From: JAPUME01 sp027294185
GTDB lineage: Bacteria > Acidobacteriota > Terriglobia > UBA7540 > JAPUME01
Direction of reading: 5' to 3'
Length of the DNA stretch: 64,000 nucleotides
NCBI GenBank assembly: GCA_963555835.3
Contig: CAUVWZ020000002.1
Coordinates: forward strand, 310,001-374,000
Below, piece after piece: positions 26,502-35,599 of the stretch (within the stretch, counting starts at the first letter, position 1; each line of letters begins with the position of its first letter). The notes beneath the pieces were generated by a model. It had not been told where the DNA came from. It searched no databases and worked only from the letters and a program-made list of their open reading frames with translations. A program made the translations under genes and the position numbers.

Positions 26502-27737
26502 ATGAAAGTTGCGCTGGGTGTCTCCGGTGGCATTGCGGCCTACAAGGCGGCGGAGTTGGTGCGGATCTTGCAGGAGCGCGGCCTGGACGTACAGGTCGTC
26601 ATGACTCGTAGCGCCTGTGAATTCGTGACACCGCTGACCTTCGCCGCTCTTTCCGGGCATAGCGTGATCAGCGAAATGTTCGGACGCCATCCGGGCCAGG
26701 CCAACCTGGAAAGCGCCATCGAGCATATCGAGGTGGCTCAGAGCATTCAGGCGCTGATCATCGCTCCCGCCACCGCGGACCTGATGGCCAAACTGGCGCA
26801 CGGGCTGGGGGATGATTTCCTGACCACGCTGGCCCTGGCGACACCGGCCCCCCTCATCGTTTGTCCGGCGATGAACGTTGGCATGTGGGATAACGCCGCT
26901 ACGCGCTCAAACGTCGCGCTGCTCCGCAAGCGAGGCGTCCGGATCGTCGAACCGGACGAGGGGTATCTCGCCTGTGGCATGACGGGGCCCGGCAGACTGG
27001 CTTCCAGCGACGCCATCGCCCGCCAGGTTTTTGAGACGCTTGGCCTGCGGGAGGATTTGAAGGGAGAAACGGTTCTCGTGACCGCGGGTCCGACCTGCGA
27101 GGATATCGACCCGGTGCGATTTTTGAGCAATCGTTCCTCAGGGAAGATGGGTTATGCTTTGGCGGAAGCGGGTTTGAGAAGGGCGGCCCGGGTTATCCTG
27201 GTCAGCGGCCCTACGGCTCTGGCTCCGCCTTCCGGAGTTGAATTGCAGCAGGTACGCTCGGCGGAGGAGATGGAGAAAGCGGTTCTGGCCCGATTGAAGG
27301 AAGCCAGTGTGGTCGTAATGGCAGCAGCGGTGGCGGACTACCGACCGGCGAAGACCGGCGCTCGAAAAATGAAAAAATCTGATACTCCTCGCCAGCTCAT
27401 CTTGAAGCCGACCCCGGACATCTTGAAAAGTATCTCGAAGAGCATCTCCAATCGGCGGACCTCGCAGCTCCGACGGAACCCCTTGATTGTCGGGTTCGCC
27501 GCCGAGACCGACCATCTGGTTCAAAATGCCCGGGCCAAGCTCAACTCCAAAGGGCTGGACATGATTGTGGCCAACGACGTTACCCGGCCCGATTCCGGGT
27601 TTGACGCCGATACGAATCGCGTCACTCTCGTCTTTCCGAACGGAAAGCCTCGGGCGCTCGAGCCGATGAGCAAGCAGGACGTGGCGAATCGTATTCTCGA
27701 CGAAGTCGTAAGATTGCGCTCAAAGAACCGGTCATGA
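26502..27737 (+). CDS. coaBC: Bifunctional phosphopantothenoylcysteine decarboxylase/synthetase
   Basis: Carries out two steps of coenzyme A synthesis: joins cysteine to phosphopantothenate (CoaB) and decarboxylates the product (CoaC). The flavin-dependent CoaC half (residues 1-185) has GVSGGIAAYKAAEL, the active-site histidine region SAIEHIEVAQ, PAMNVGMWD and the clamp ACGMTGPGRLA. The CoaB half starts with VLVTAGPTCEDIDPVRFLSNRSSGKMG and has AAAVADYRP and the NDV motif. The ATG at 26502 gives 411 residues. The stop overlaps udg by four bases. Confidence 0.95.
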   Translation: MKVALGVSGGIAAYKAAELVRILQERGLDVQVVMTRSACEFVTPLTFAALSGHSVISEMFGRHPGQANLESAIEHIEVAQSIQALIIAPATADLMAKLAHGLGDDFLTTLALATPAPLIVCPAMNVGMWDNAATRSNVALLRKRGVRIVEPDEGYLACGMTGPGRLASSDAIARQVFETLGLREDLKGETVLVTAGPTCEDIDPVRFLSNRSSGKMGYALAEAGLRRAARVILVSGPTALAPPSGVELQQVRSAEEMEKAVLARLKEASVVVMAAAVADYRPAKTGARKMKKSDTPRQLILKPTPDILKSISKSISNRRTSQLRRNPLIVGFAAETDHLVQNARAKLNSKGLDMIVANDVTRPDSGFDADTNRVTLVFPNGKPRALEPMSKQDVANRILDEVVRLRSKNRS

Positions 27738-28582
27738 ACGACGCTTTGCGCCGAAAACTCGAGGCCTGGGTTGAGTTTTATGGCGACATGGAGATTGACC
27801 TCATCGATCGTCGAAGGGCGGTGGCAGGCGAGAATCCCCCTGCCGCTTCTTTGAAAAAGGTGGTTGAGGAACCCCAAACCCCTGCCGGTCTTGCTCCTAC
27901 GAAAGGCGCTCCGCCTCCATCCGCTCCGAAACCTGTGAATCGTTTCGCCCCTCCGCCTGGTACCCTTGGACCGGCCCTTTCACCGGGTCTGTTTGATGAA
28001 CCACCTGTGGCCCCGCAGGAGGATTCTCTTGAGCGGATTCGCGAGGACCTGGGGGATTGCCGCCGCTGCAAGCTGTCGAACCACCGCAAACTGATCGTCT
28101 TCGGTACGGGTCATCCGAATGCGGAACTGGTCTTTGTTGGTGAGGCTCCGGGCGCAGACGAGGACGAACAGGGACTGCCGTTTGTGGGGCGTGCCGGGAA
28201 GCTGCTCAACCGGCTGATCGATTCGGTCGGCATGAAGCGGGAGGAAGTTTACATTTGCAATATCATCAAGTGCCGCCCGCCGGGAAATCGCACGCCCGAG
28301 AAAGACGAAATCGAATCCTGCAAGCCGTTCGTCCTTCGCCAGATTGAGGCCGTCCGCCCGCGCCTGCTCTGCTGCCTGGGAGCCCCGGCGCTGCGGACGA
28401 TGCTTCCCTTCGTCAAGGAAGGCATCACCAAGGTCCGAGGTCAACTCTTTGACTACCATGGATTCAAGCTCATGCCTACCTTTCACCCGGCCTACATTCT
28501 TCGCAATCCCCGCGAAGAAGGGACCATTCGCAAGGACTTCATTGCCATGGCGGAGTTCCTCGGTGTGCGCGGCACGGGGTAA
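27734..28582 (+). CDS. Uracil-DNA glycosylase, family 4 (Fe-S)
   Basis: Removes uracil from DNA. The family 4 core begins near residue 95: CRRCKLSNHRK provides two iron-sulfur cysteines, GEAPGADEDEQGLPFVGRAG is motif 1, IIKCRPPGNRTP and ESCKPF give the other cysteines, and FHPAYILRNP is motif 2. Residues ~35-90 form a Pro/Ala-rich linker, giving a total of 282 residues, longer than the minimal ~200 of this family. The start overlaps coaBC by four bases. Confidence 0.93.
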   Translation: MNDALRRKLEAWVEFYGDMEIDLIDRRRAVAGENPPAASLKKVVEEPQTPAGLAPTKGAPPPSAPKPVNRFAPPPGTLGPALSPGLFDEPPVAPQEDSLERIREDLGDCRRCKLSNHRKLIVFGTGHPNAELVFVGEAPGADEDEQGLPFVGRAGKLLNRLIDSVGMKREEVYICNIIKCRPPGNRTPEKDEIESCKPFVLRQIEAVRPRLLCCLGAPALRTMLPFVKEGITKVRGQLFDYHGFKLMPTFHPAYILRNPREEGTIRKDFIAMAEFLGVRGTG

Positions 28583-28629
28583 GACGTCCGGGAGAATGCC
28601 GGGAATGGAATAATAATCTCCGCGGGCAT

Positions 28630-28665
28630 GTCATGGGGAGCCCGCCGCGGCGGGCTCAGAATGAC
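28630..28665. repeat. REP-like palindrome between udg and priA
   Basis: A perfect 20-base palindrome occupies 28638-28657 (GAGCCCGCCG followed by its complement). It is extended by GTCAT at 28630-28634 and ATGAC at 28661-28665, giving a nearly complete 36-base inverted repeat in which only the bases next to the core mismatch. No T run follows, so it resembles a dispersed palindromic element more than an intrinsic terminator. Confidence 0.7.
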
Positions 28666-28768
28666 GGTGAGCCGTCCAGAGTTTGAGCATCGGGCTTGAG
28701 CACCTGGCGGCACACCCGTCGTATCACTTTCTTCATCAATACGACACAAGAGTTACGCTGATTTTCTG

Positions 28769-31222
28769 ATGCCTTCCCACCCTTCCTATGCCGACGTAGC
28801 CGTGTTTGCAGCCCTCCCTGGTCTTCTCACCTACCGGATTCCCAAGGCACTCCTGGATCAAGCCTCGCCGGGCCGGCGGGTCGTGGTTCCGCTCGGAACC
28901 CGCAAGGCAAGGGGAATTATCATAGGTCGAGCAGGGAAGCCCCCCGCAGGTATCAAACCGCGTGAGATTCTGGAGCTATGGGACGCAGAACCCGTCCTGC
29001 CCGAAGACTTGCTGGAGTTGGGAGCCTGGATTTCCGCATACTACTTCGCCCCGCCCGGAGAGGTTTTCCGCTCCATGCTGCCACTGCAGGCGGAGACGCG
29101 TGAACGCTGGACGCTTCAAATCACTCCCAAGGGACGGGAACGCTTCGAAACCCTGTCTTCCCAACTGGTGCGGGAGGGCGACCGGGAAACGGAGGCGCAG
29201 GTATTAAGAATCCTGTCGAAGGGTTCCGGGGTGGATGCCGAGCGTTTGCAGCGCCAGGTGAAGGGCGTGACGAAACCGCTGCTATTGAAATGGGATCGGG
29301 CCGGACTGCTTGAATCCCAACGTGAGGAAGTTGCCAGAAAAGCTCGTGAAATGGCATGGTATGGTCTTCCCTCTTCTCCCCCACCTCTTCCGAATCGCAT
29401 CTCCCCGGCGGCAAAACGAATTCTCGAACACCTGCAAGATATCAATGCTCCTGTTGCACAGGCGGTATTGCTGAAATCCACGCGCGCAAAGCTCTCCCAC
29501 CTGAAACAATTGCAAGCCGAGGGGCTGGTGCTGGCTTGCGACAAGCCTCCCACCTCAGGGCCGAAAGACGGAGAAGAGGACCCGGAAGTGATCGAACAGC
29601 TCACCCCGGCGCAGGGAAAAGTCTTTGACAGGATCGAATCCCGCCTGGTGGAGAACCGCTTCCGGGTAATGCTGCTTCACGGGGTTACGGGAAGCGGGAA
29701 GACGGAAATTTATTTGCGAAGCATCCAGCGGGTATTAGCACAAGGCCGCTCTGCGTTGATGCTGGTACCGGAAATCGCTCTGACACCGGCGGTTCAAATG
29801 CTGTTTGCCGCCCGATTTCCCGGCGTGGTGGCGCTTCTTCACAGCGGCCTGCGCGACCGGGAGAGGCAGCGCGAATGGTGGCGGGTTCGACGCGGCGAGG
29901 CTCGACTGGTGGTGGGCACGCGCTCGGCTGCGCTGGCACCGGTGAGGGACCTGGGATTGGTCGTGGTCGACGAGGAGCATGATGCGAGCTACAAGCAGCA
30001 GAAGGAGCCAAGGTATCACGGCCGGGATGTGGCCATTATGAGGGCTCGCCGGCAAGGTGTCCCCGTACTGCTCGGCTCGGCGACACCGGCGCTTGAATCC
30101 TACTGGAATGCGGCGCAGGGAAAGTATGAATTGGTGGAACTCCCCGAACGGATTGCGGGCCGTCCCATGGCGAGCGTCGAAGTTCTGGATATGCGAGCTG
30201 AGTTCAAGAAGACTCGCTCCGCAGCTCCTATCTCCGAACGATTGATAAACGAGCTGGAGGTGGAACTGAATCGTAAATCACAGGCGATGATTCTGGTCAA
30301 TCGCCGGGGATACGCCTGGTTTCTTCTCTGCCGAAGTTGCGGCCGGAGCGAGGGGTGCCGGAACTGCAGCATTTCTCTGACCTACCATCAGCGCGACCGC
30401 CGGTTGATGTGTCACTACTGCGGGTACCAGAGTCGGGTTCCCAAGCTCTGCACCTCCTGCGGGTCGGAGTATCTGCACTTCGTGGGGGCGGGGACGGAGA
30501 GGTTGATGGAACTGCTACAGTCGCGATTCCCTGAGGCGCGCATCGGCCGCCTGGACCGTGACGTCGCCCAAAGGCGGGATGAGTACCGGCGGGTTCTCAG
30601 CCGATTCAAGCAGAGGAGGCTGGACCTGCTGGTGGGAACGCAGATGATCGCCAAGGGACACGATTTTCCCGGCCTGACGCTGGTGGGAGTGGTGGCTGCC
30701 GATGCCGCCTTGAGCTTCCCGGACTTCCGCGCTGCCGAGCGCGTCTTTCAACTGCTGACCCAGAGCGCGGGCAGGGCCGGAAGAGCCGCCGAGCCGGGAA
30801 GGGTGCTGATTCAGACCTTTTATCCCGAGCACTACGCCGTTCAGACTGCGGCAAGGCAGGATTACCGGGCCTTCTACGAAAAAGAGATCCGATTTCGCCG
30901 CATGATGCATTACCCGCCTTTTACGGCCCTGGCGAACCTGGTGCTGCGCCATCCGATTCAGGAGAAGGCCACACAACTGGCCGCGAGGCTGGGGCGATAT
31001 CTCGGGCCGCTGTGCGAGGCAAGCTCGGGGTTGAGGCTGCTGGGTCCGGGTCCGGCTCCCCTGGCTCGTCTTCACAATCAGTACCGCATGCAGTTCGTCC
31101 TGAAAGCCGCAAATCGTAAGGTCTTGAACGTTGTTCTGGGGCGGCTTTTCGGGTTTCTATCCGCCGAACGGTGGCCGAGGAAAACCCTGGTAATCGACGT
31201 GGACCCGGTTGATTTGATGTGA
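28769..31222 (+). CDS. priA: Primosomal replication restart helicase PriA
   Basis: Reloads the replisome at stalled forks. Residues 1-110 form the 3'-end binding domain (YADVAVFAALPGLLTYRIP). The helicase has Walker A GVTGSGKTEIYL, the DEEH box VVDEEHDASYKQ, GSATPALES and motif V/VI (AKGHDFPGLTLVG, QSAGRAGR). A zinc-binding insert holds CRSCG, CRNC, CHYCG and CTSCG. At 817 residues it is slightly above the E. coli length of 732. It follows udg by 186 bases holding the palindrome and converges with the HU gene. Confidence 0.95.
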   Translation: MPSHPSYADVAVFAALPGLLTYRIPKALLDQASPGRRVVVPLGTRKARGIIIGRAGKPPAGIKPREILELWDAEPVLPEDLLELGAWISAYYFAPPGEVFRSMLPLQAETRERWTLQITPKGRERFETLSSQLVREGDRETEAQVLRILSKGSGVDAERLQRQVKGVTKPLLLKWDRAGLLESQREEVARKAREMAWYGLPSSPPPLPNRISPAAKRILEHLQDINAPVAQAVLLKSTRAKLSHLKQLQAEGLVLACDKPPTSGPKDGEEDPEVIEQLTPAQGKVFDRIESRLVENRFRVMLLHGVTGSGKTEIYLRSIQRVLAQGRSALMLVPEIALTPAVQMLFAARFPGVVALLHSGLRDRERQREWWRVRRGEARLVVGTRSAALAPVRDLGLVVVDEEHDASYKQQKEPRYHGRDVAIMRARRQGVPVLLGSATPALESYWNAAQGKYELVELPERIAGRPMASVEVLDMRAEFKKTRSAAPISERLINELEVELNRKSQAMILVNRRGYAWFLLCRSCGRSEGCRNCSISLTYHQRDRRLMCHYCGYQSRVPKLCTSCGSEYLHFVGAGTERLMELLQSRFPEARIGRLDRDVAQRRDEYRRVLSRFKQRRLDLLVGTQMIAKGHDFPGLTLVGVVAADAALSFPDFRAAERVFQLLTQSAGRAGRAAEPGRVLIQTFYPEHYAVQTAARQDYRAFYEKEIRFRRMMHYPPFTALANLVLRHPIQEKATQLAARLGRYLGPLCEASSGLRLLGPGPAPLARLHNQYRMQFVLKAANRKVLNVVLGRLFGFLSAERWPRKTLVIDVDPVDLM

Positions 31223-31269
31223 CCTGCCTGCTCTGGCGTGATCGGTCAGGGCTGAGAGGAAAAGCCGGA

Positions 31270-31539
31270 TTATTGAAGCGACTGGAGTTCCTTGCCCGGC
31301 TTGAAGCGGACCGCTGTGCCGGGGGGAATGGTGACCTGAGCGCCCGTACGGGGGTTGCGCCCAATACCGGTCTTCCGGGGCTTGACTGTAAAGACCCCGA
31401 AACCTCGAAGCTCGATTCGATCACCGCGTTCCAGGGCCTTCTTCATGGCTCCGAAAACGGTTTCAACGGCGATTTCCGCTTTTGTGCGGGTGATCCCGGT
31501 GCGGTTTACCACCCCATTGATGATGTCAGATTTAATCAA
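31270..31539 (-). CDS. HU/IHF-family DNA-binding protein
   Basis: A dimeric nucleoid protein that bends DNA. The 89 residues match HU/IHF: MIKSDIINGVVNRTGITRTKAE, then RIELRGFGVFTVKPRK and the DNA-binding arm GRNPRTGAQVTIP with the intercalating proline, and RFKPGKEL at the end. The N-terminus is more IHF/HimA-like than E. coli HU. Transcribed from the promoter at 31570-31598; convergent with priA. Confidence 0.93.
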   Translation of the reverse strand: MIKSDIINGVVNRTGITRTKAEIAVETVFGAMKKALERGDRIELRGFGVFTVKPRKTGIGRNPRTGAQVTIPPGTAVRFKPGKELQSLQ

Positions 31540-31569
31540 TTTAGTTTTTCTCCGAGGAAGGGTGCGGTC

Positions 31570-31598
31570 ATGCTAAAAGAGTCACCAAGCTATGTCAA
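31570..31598 (-). promoter_or_regulatory. Promoter of the HU gene
   Basis: On the minus strand TTGACA (31598-31593), 17 bases, TAGCAT (31575-31570). It has a perfect -35 and a 4 of 6 -10, located 30 bases before the start codon. Confidence 0.75.
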
Positions 31599-31831
31599 GT
31601 GGTTTCTCCCCTGAACAACACCTATGCCAACTTCAACTTAGGACTTTTCGGCTCGGTTTGCAAGGCGAGTTCTGCAACTTTTTTTTGCCGGAGTCCTGGT
31701 GCTCAGGAGCGCAAGTTTCCCCGGCCTTTTACCTCGCCTCTAGGTTATGATAAGTTTGACGGCTAGGAATGCGTCCGGAAGAACCTCCATTTGGCAGGGC
31801 AGAGATTGGGTCGGACGAAGATTGAGATAGG

Positions 31832-32359
31832 ATGATCCGCCGTTACCAGGGAAAAATCCCCCGCATCGCCTCCTCCGCATTTATTGAAGAAAGCGCCCAG
31901 GTCATTGGGGACGTGGAGGTGGGTGAAAATTCAAGCCTCTGGTTTTACGTGGTCGCACGCGGCGATATTCACCGGATACGAGTCGGAGCGAACAGCAACA
32001 TTCAGGATGCGACCGTCCTTCACGGCGAGCGGGGGCGGTTTCCGGTGTCCATCGGTGATTGGGTCACGGTCGGGCACGGTTCGATTCTGCACGGCTGCAC
32101 GGTGGAGGACCACTGCTTGATCGGTATGGGCGCCATCGTGCTGAATAATGTCCGAATCGGCGCCAGCTCCATCATCGGCGCGGGCGCGCTGATTCCTGAA
32201 AATGCCGTGGTTCCTCCCGGGAGCGTTTACCTGGGAGTGCCCGGCCGCTGGGTGAGGGAAGTAACCCCGGATGACCGCGAGCGCATCGAGCGGCACGCAA
32301 GGAGTTACATCCGCACCAAGGATAGCTACCTGGAGGAAGCCCGTCAGGGAGCGGATTAA
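31832..32359 (+). CDS. Gamma carbonic anhydrase-family hexapeptide protein
   Basis: A left-handed beta-helix trimer; family members hydrate CO2 or act as zinc acyltransferase-like proteins. The hexapeptide pattern runs from residue 20 to 140 (AQVIGDVEVGENSSLWFYVVARGD, then IGMGAIVLNNVRIGASSIIGAG). The three zinc histidines of the family are present in ATVLHG, VGHGS and ILHGC. The proton-shuttle glutamates of the archaeal Cam enzyme are not evident, so catalytic activity is uncertain. Length 175, normal for the YrdA/PaaY type. It precedes hisS by 28 bases. Confidence 0.9.
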   Translation: MIRRYQGKIPRIASSAFIEESAQVIGDVEVGENSSLWFYVVARGDIHRIRVGANSNIQDATVLHGERGRFPVSIGDWVTVGHGSILHGCTVEDHCLIGMGAIVLNNVRIGASSIIGAGALIPENAVVPPGSVYLGVPGRWVREVTPDDRERIERHARSYIRTKDSYLEEARQGAD

Positions 32360-32387
32360 CTCGGGCGAGAATCTTTCGGAGGAATGC

Positions 32388-33677
32388 TTGGCCAGGAACG
32401 CCGAACGAATCCGGGCAGTCAAGGGAACCAGAGATATTCTGCCGCCGGAGTCCCGACTGTGGCTGAAGGTGGAGGAGATTTGCCGCGATATTCTTGATGC
32501 CTACGGCTTTCAGGAAATCCGGACCCCGATCTTTGAGGAAACCGAACTTTTTGCCCGAAGCGTAGGTACGAACACCGACATTGTCAGCAAGGAGATGTAT
32601 AGCTTCGAGGACCGGGACGGGCGCTCGCTGACCCTGCGGCCCGAGGCGACCGCCTCTGTCATGCGAGCCTATCTGGATAGTGGTGCGGTGAATCAGGGAG
32701 GGGTCAAAAAGTACTACTATTCCGGCCCCATGTTTCGCCGCGAGAGACCCCAAAAGGGCCGCTTTCGGCAGTTTTACCAGATCGGCGCGGAGGTGCTCGG
32801 CTCGGACCATCCGACGGTGGACGTTGAGGTTCTTGAAATGCTGGACCTGTTGCTCGAGCGGCTCAGCCTTACCGATAGCGTACTCCTGTTGAACTCGGTC
32901 GGATGCTCGCAATGCCGTCCGGCATACGTGGAGGCTTTGCAGAGCAGTTTGGAGTCCGTGGCCTCGAAAATGTGCGCCGATTGCCAGCGTCGCACCTCGA
33001 CCAATCCTTTGCGCGTACTCGACTGCAAGGTGCCCGCTGATCAGCCGATCATCGAAGGCTTGCCGAAAATTCTCGACTACCTGTGTTCGGAATGTTCCGA
33101 ACACTTCCAGGCTGTGACCTCGGAGCTCGACCGGCGAAAGATCCGCTATACGATTACGCCTCGCCTGGTCCGGGGACTCGATTACTACACGCGGACGACG
33201 TTTGAGATAACTCACAGCGGGCTCGGCTCACAGAACGCCCTGTTGGGTGGCGGGCGCTATGATGGGCTCTCGGAGTTGATCGGCGGTCCGCCCGTGAAAG
33301 GACTCGGCTTTGCCATCGGGGAGGATCGATTTCTAATGGCGGTCGAGCGATCCGGCGCGCTTGCATCTTCCGCAGGGCCGGAAGTCTTTGTGGCGTGGAT
33401 GGGTGAAGAAGCGCGCGAGGCGGCGCTCGGAGCGGCTCGACAACTGCGACGAGAGGGGATTCGCACAGAAATCGTATTTGATCCGGTCAACTTTAAGAAG
33501 TCCCTGGCGCTGGCGAATAAATTGGACGCCCGCTGGACGCTCATTGTGGGCGATGATGAGGTGAAGCGCGGCCTTTTTCAGATTAAAGACATGCAAACGG
33601 GTCAGCAGGAAGAGTTGCCCGCGGGGCGGCTCATGGAAGAAATGAGAGCCAGGCGAAATAAATCCGCCCCGGTATAG
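32388..33677 (+). CDS. hisS: Histidyl-tRNA synthetase
   Basis: Class II synthetase that charges tRNA-His. The start is TTG at 32388 with GGAGG six bases upstream; the longer frame to 32271 runs through the preceding gene. Motif 1 is RAVKGTRDILPP to FQEIRTPIFE, motif 2 is MFRRERPQKGRFRQFYQIG, the histidine motif is LVRGLDYYTRTTFE, and motif 3 is GGGRYDGL. An insertion domain carries CSQC, CADC, LDC and CSEC cysteines, a zinc-site arrangement common in this bacterial type. 429 residues. A stem-loop spans its stop codon. Confidence 0.94.
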   Translation: MARNAERIRAVKGTRDILPPESRLWLKVEEICRDILDAYGFQEIRTPIFEETELFARSVGTNTDIVSKEMYSFEDRDGRSLTLRPEATASVMRAYLDSGAVNQGGVKKYYYSGPMFRRERPQKGRFRQFYQIGAEVLGSDHPTVDVEVLEMLDLLLERLSLTDSVLLLNSVGCSQCRPAYVEALQSSLESVASKMCADCQRRTSTNPLRVLDCKVPADQPIIEGLPKILDYLCSECSEHFQAVTSELDRRKIRYTITPRLVRGLDYYTRTTFEITHSGLGSQNALLGGGRYDGLSELIGGPPVKGLGFAIGEDRFLMAVERSGALASSAGPEVFVAWMGEEAREAALGAARQLRREGIRTEIVFDPVNFKKSLALANKLDARWTLIVGDDEVKRGLFQIKDMQTGQQEELPAGRLMEEMRARRNKSAPV

Positions 33678-33689
33678 CTCCAGGGGCGG
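33664..33689. other. Stem-loop across the hisS stop codon
   Basis: CCGCCCC (33664-33670) and GGGGCGG (33683-33689) are perfect inverted copies around a 12-base loop holding the hisS TAG. No T run follows. It may modulate readthrough into aspS or protect the upstream transcript. Confidence 0.45.
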
Positions 33690-33754
33690 GCGGAAACAAT
33701 GAAGATTTCTCAAAGCCGAAACATCTCCGACTCACAAGGAAACCGAAGCGAAAG

Positions 33755-35548
33755 ATGCCATCTCAACTCGATCTTCTAGGCGGACGCCAACGAACCCACC
33801 TCTGCGGCGACCTGCGGCCTTCGCATGCGGGGGAGGAAGTATTTCTGACCGGATGGGTGGCCCGGCGGCGTGACCTGGGGAATCTGATCTTTCTGGACCT
33901 TCGCGACCATAGGGGTGTGACGCAGGTGGTCTGCAATGCCGAGACGAGTCCCGAGTCGCATTTGAAAGCCGAGCGGGTGCGCCCGGAATTCGTGGTTGCC
34001 GTTCGGGGAAAAGTGGTGCTTCGCTCCGCCGAAGCCCTCAACGCGCAGCTTGCTACCGGCGAAGTGGAAGTCCACTCTGAGGAGCTATTGGTTTTGAACG
34101 AGGCCAAAACGCCGCCGTTCCCGATTTCCGACGAAACCCGGACGGCGGAGGAAACACGGCTCCGTTACCGGTATCTGGATTTGCGACGCGGCCGGATGCA
34201 GCGAAACCTTCGTCTTCGCCACACCGCAGCGCTCACGGTGCGGGAGGTGATGACGCAGAAGGGTTTTGTGGAAATCGAGACGCCTTTCCTGACCCGCTCC
34301 ACCCCGGAAGGTGCTCGCGATTTCCTGGTTCCCAGCCGAACCTCGGAAGGGAACTTCTACGCATTGCCGCAGTCGCCGCAGATTTTCAAGCAACTGTTGA
34401 TGATCGGCGGCTTTGACCGTTACTTCCAGATTGTGCGTTGCTTCCGGGATGAGGACCTGAGAGCCGACCGTCAGCCGGAATTTACACAGATTGATATCGA
34501 AATGGCTTTTCCCCAGCGCGACCTGCTGTTTTCAATGATGGAAGATTTGATGGAGACGTTGTTCGGTTTGATTGGGGAAAAAATCACCCGGCCTTTCGCT
34601 CGCCTGACCCATGCTGCTGCGATGGAAAAATACGGAAGCGATAAGCCGCACCTGGGCTATTCGCTCGAGTGGCGAACCATCTCCCTCGCCGAGCCCGAGC
34701 AGGAGAAGATTCGGCTTCAGCCTCCGCTCAAGGCGCTTCGGATTAGCGGCGGCGCTTGTGTCTCGCGCAGTCAACTGGATCGATGGCAGGACCTGGCGCG
34801 CACGAATAATATCGGCTGGTTCTCCTATTTGAAAGTGAGTGAGGGCGGAGTGGAATCTCCCTTGAAGAAAACCGTTGGAGAATCGGTGTGTGGGACGATG
34901 GCTTCCGCTGCCGGAGCTGAACCGGGTGATTTGGTGTTGCTCCTCGGCCGAAAACGCGACGCGGCTTCGGGACCCTCGCAGAGTCAACTGGATATTGCTT
35001 CGGGCGAGCTTCGCAACGAAGTGATCAATAAATTGGAGCTCAAAAGCTCGGGAAAATGGAATTTCTGCTGGGTTACTGATTTTCCCATGTTCGAGTATGA
35101 CGAGCAGGAACGGCGATTCGTGGCCGTGCATCATCCGTTTACTTCTCCGCGCGAGGAGGACCTGGAGCGTTTGGAGTCCCAGCCGGCGACGGTCAAGGCG
35201 CAGGCCTACGACCTGGTGCTGAACGGCAGCGAAATCGGCGGAGGGTCGATTCGTATTCATCGTCGGGACATCCAAAACCGCGTCTTTCAGATGCTTGGCT
35301 TCACTGAGGAGCAGGCGCGCCAGAGGTTCGGGTTCTTTCTCGATGCCCTGGAATACGGAACGCCGCCCCACGGCGGCATCGCTCTCGGCTTTGACCGCAT
35401 CGTGACGCTCATGGCGGGGGAAGCTTCCATCCGCGACATGATCGCTTTTCCCAAGACGGCAAGCGGGATGGACCTGATGTGCCGGGCGCCGGCCGAAGTG
35501 GACGACTCGCAACTTGACGATTTGGGAATTTCTATTCGCAAGAAGTAG
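33755..35548 (+). CDS. aspS: Aspartyl-tRNA synthetase (bacterial type)
   Basis: Charges tRNA-Asp. The N-terminal OB fold reads tRNA (FLTGWVARRRDLGNLIFLDLRDHRG). Class II motifs follow: ETPFLTRSTPEGARDFLVPSR, FRDEDLRADRQPEFTQID (motif 2) and GIALGFDRIV (motif 3). The GAD insertion domain between motifs 2 and 3 is present, and the total of 597 residues confirms the bacterial form. Whether it is Asp-specific or also charges tRNA-Asn cannot be decided here. It is 77 bases after hisS. Confidence 0.95.
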   Translation: MPSQLDLLGGRQRTHLCGDLRPSHAGEEVFLTGWVARRRDLGNLIFLDLRDHRGVTQVVCNAETSPESHLKAERVRPEFVVAVRGKVVLRSAEALNAQLATGEVEVHSEELLVLNEAKTPPFPISDETRTAEETRLRYRYLDLRRGRMQRNLRLRHTAALTVREVMTQKGFVEIETPFLTRSTPEGARDFLVPSRTSEGNFYALPQSPQIFKQLLMIGGFDRYFQIVRCFRDEDLRADRQPEFTQIDIEMAFPQRDLLFSMMEDLMETLFGLIGEKITRPFARLTHAAAMEKYGSDKPHLGYSLEWRTISLAEPEQEKIRLQPPLKALRISGGACVSRSQLDRWQDLARTNNIGWFSYLKVSEGGVESPLKKTVGESVCGTMASAAGAEPGDLVLLLGRKRDAASGPSQSQLDIASGELRNEVINKLELKSSGKWNFCWVTDFPMFEYDEQERRFVAVHHPFTSPREEDLERLESQPATVKAQAYDLVLNGSEIGGGSIRIHRRDIQNRVFQMLGFTEEQARQRFGFFLDALEYGTPPHGGIALGFDRIVTLMAGEASIRDMIAFPKTASGMDLMCRAPAEVDDSQLDDLGISIRKK

Positions 35549-35599
35549 TCGGACTTTCTCTCGATTTGCACTCATAAGAAGAAAGGCTGGGTTGACCTT

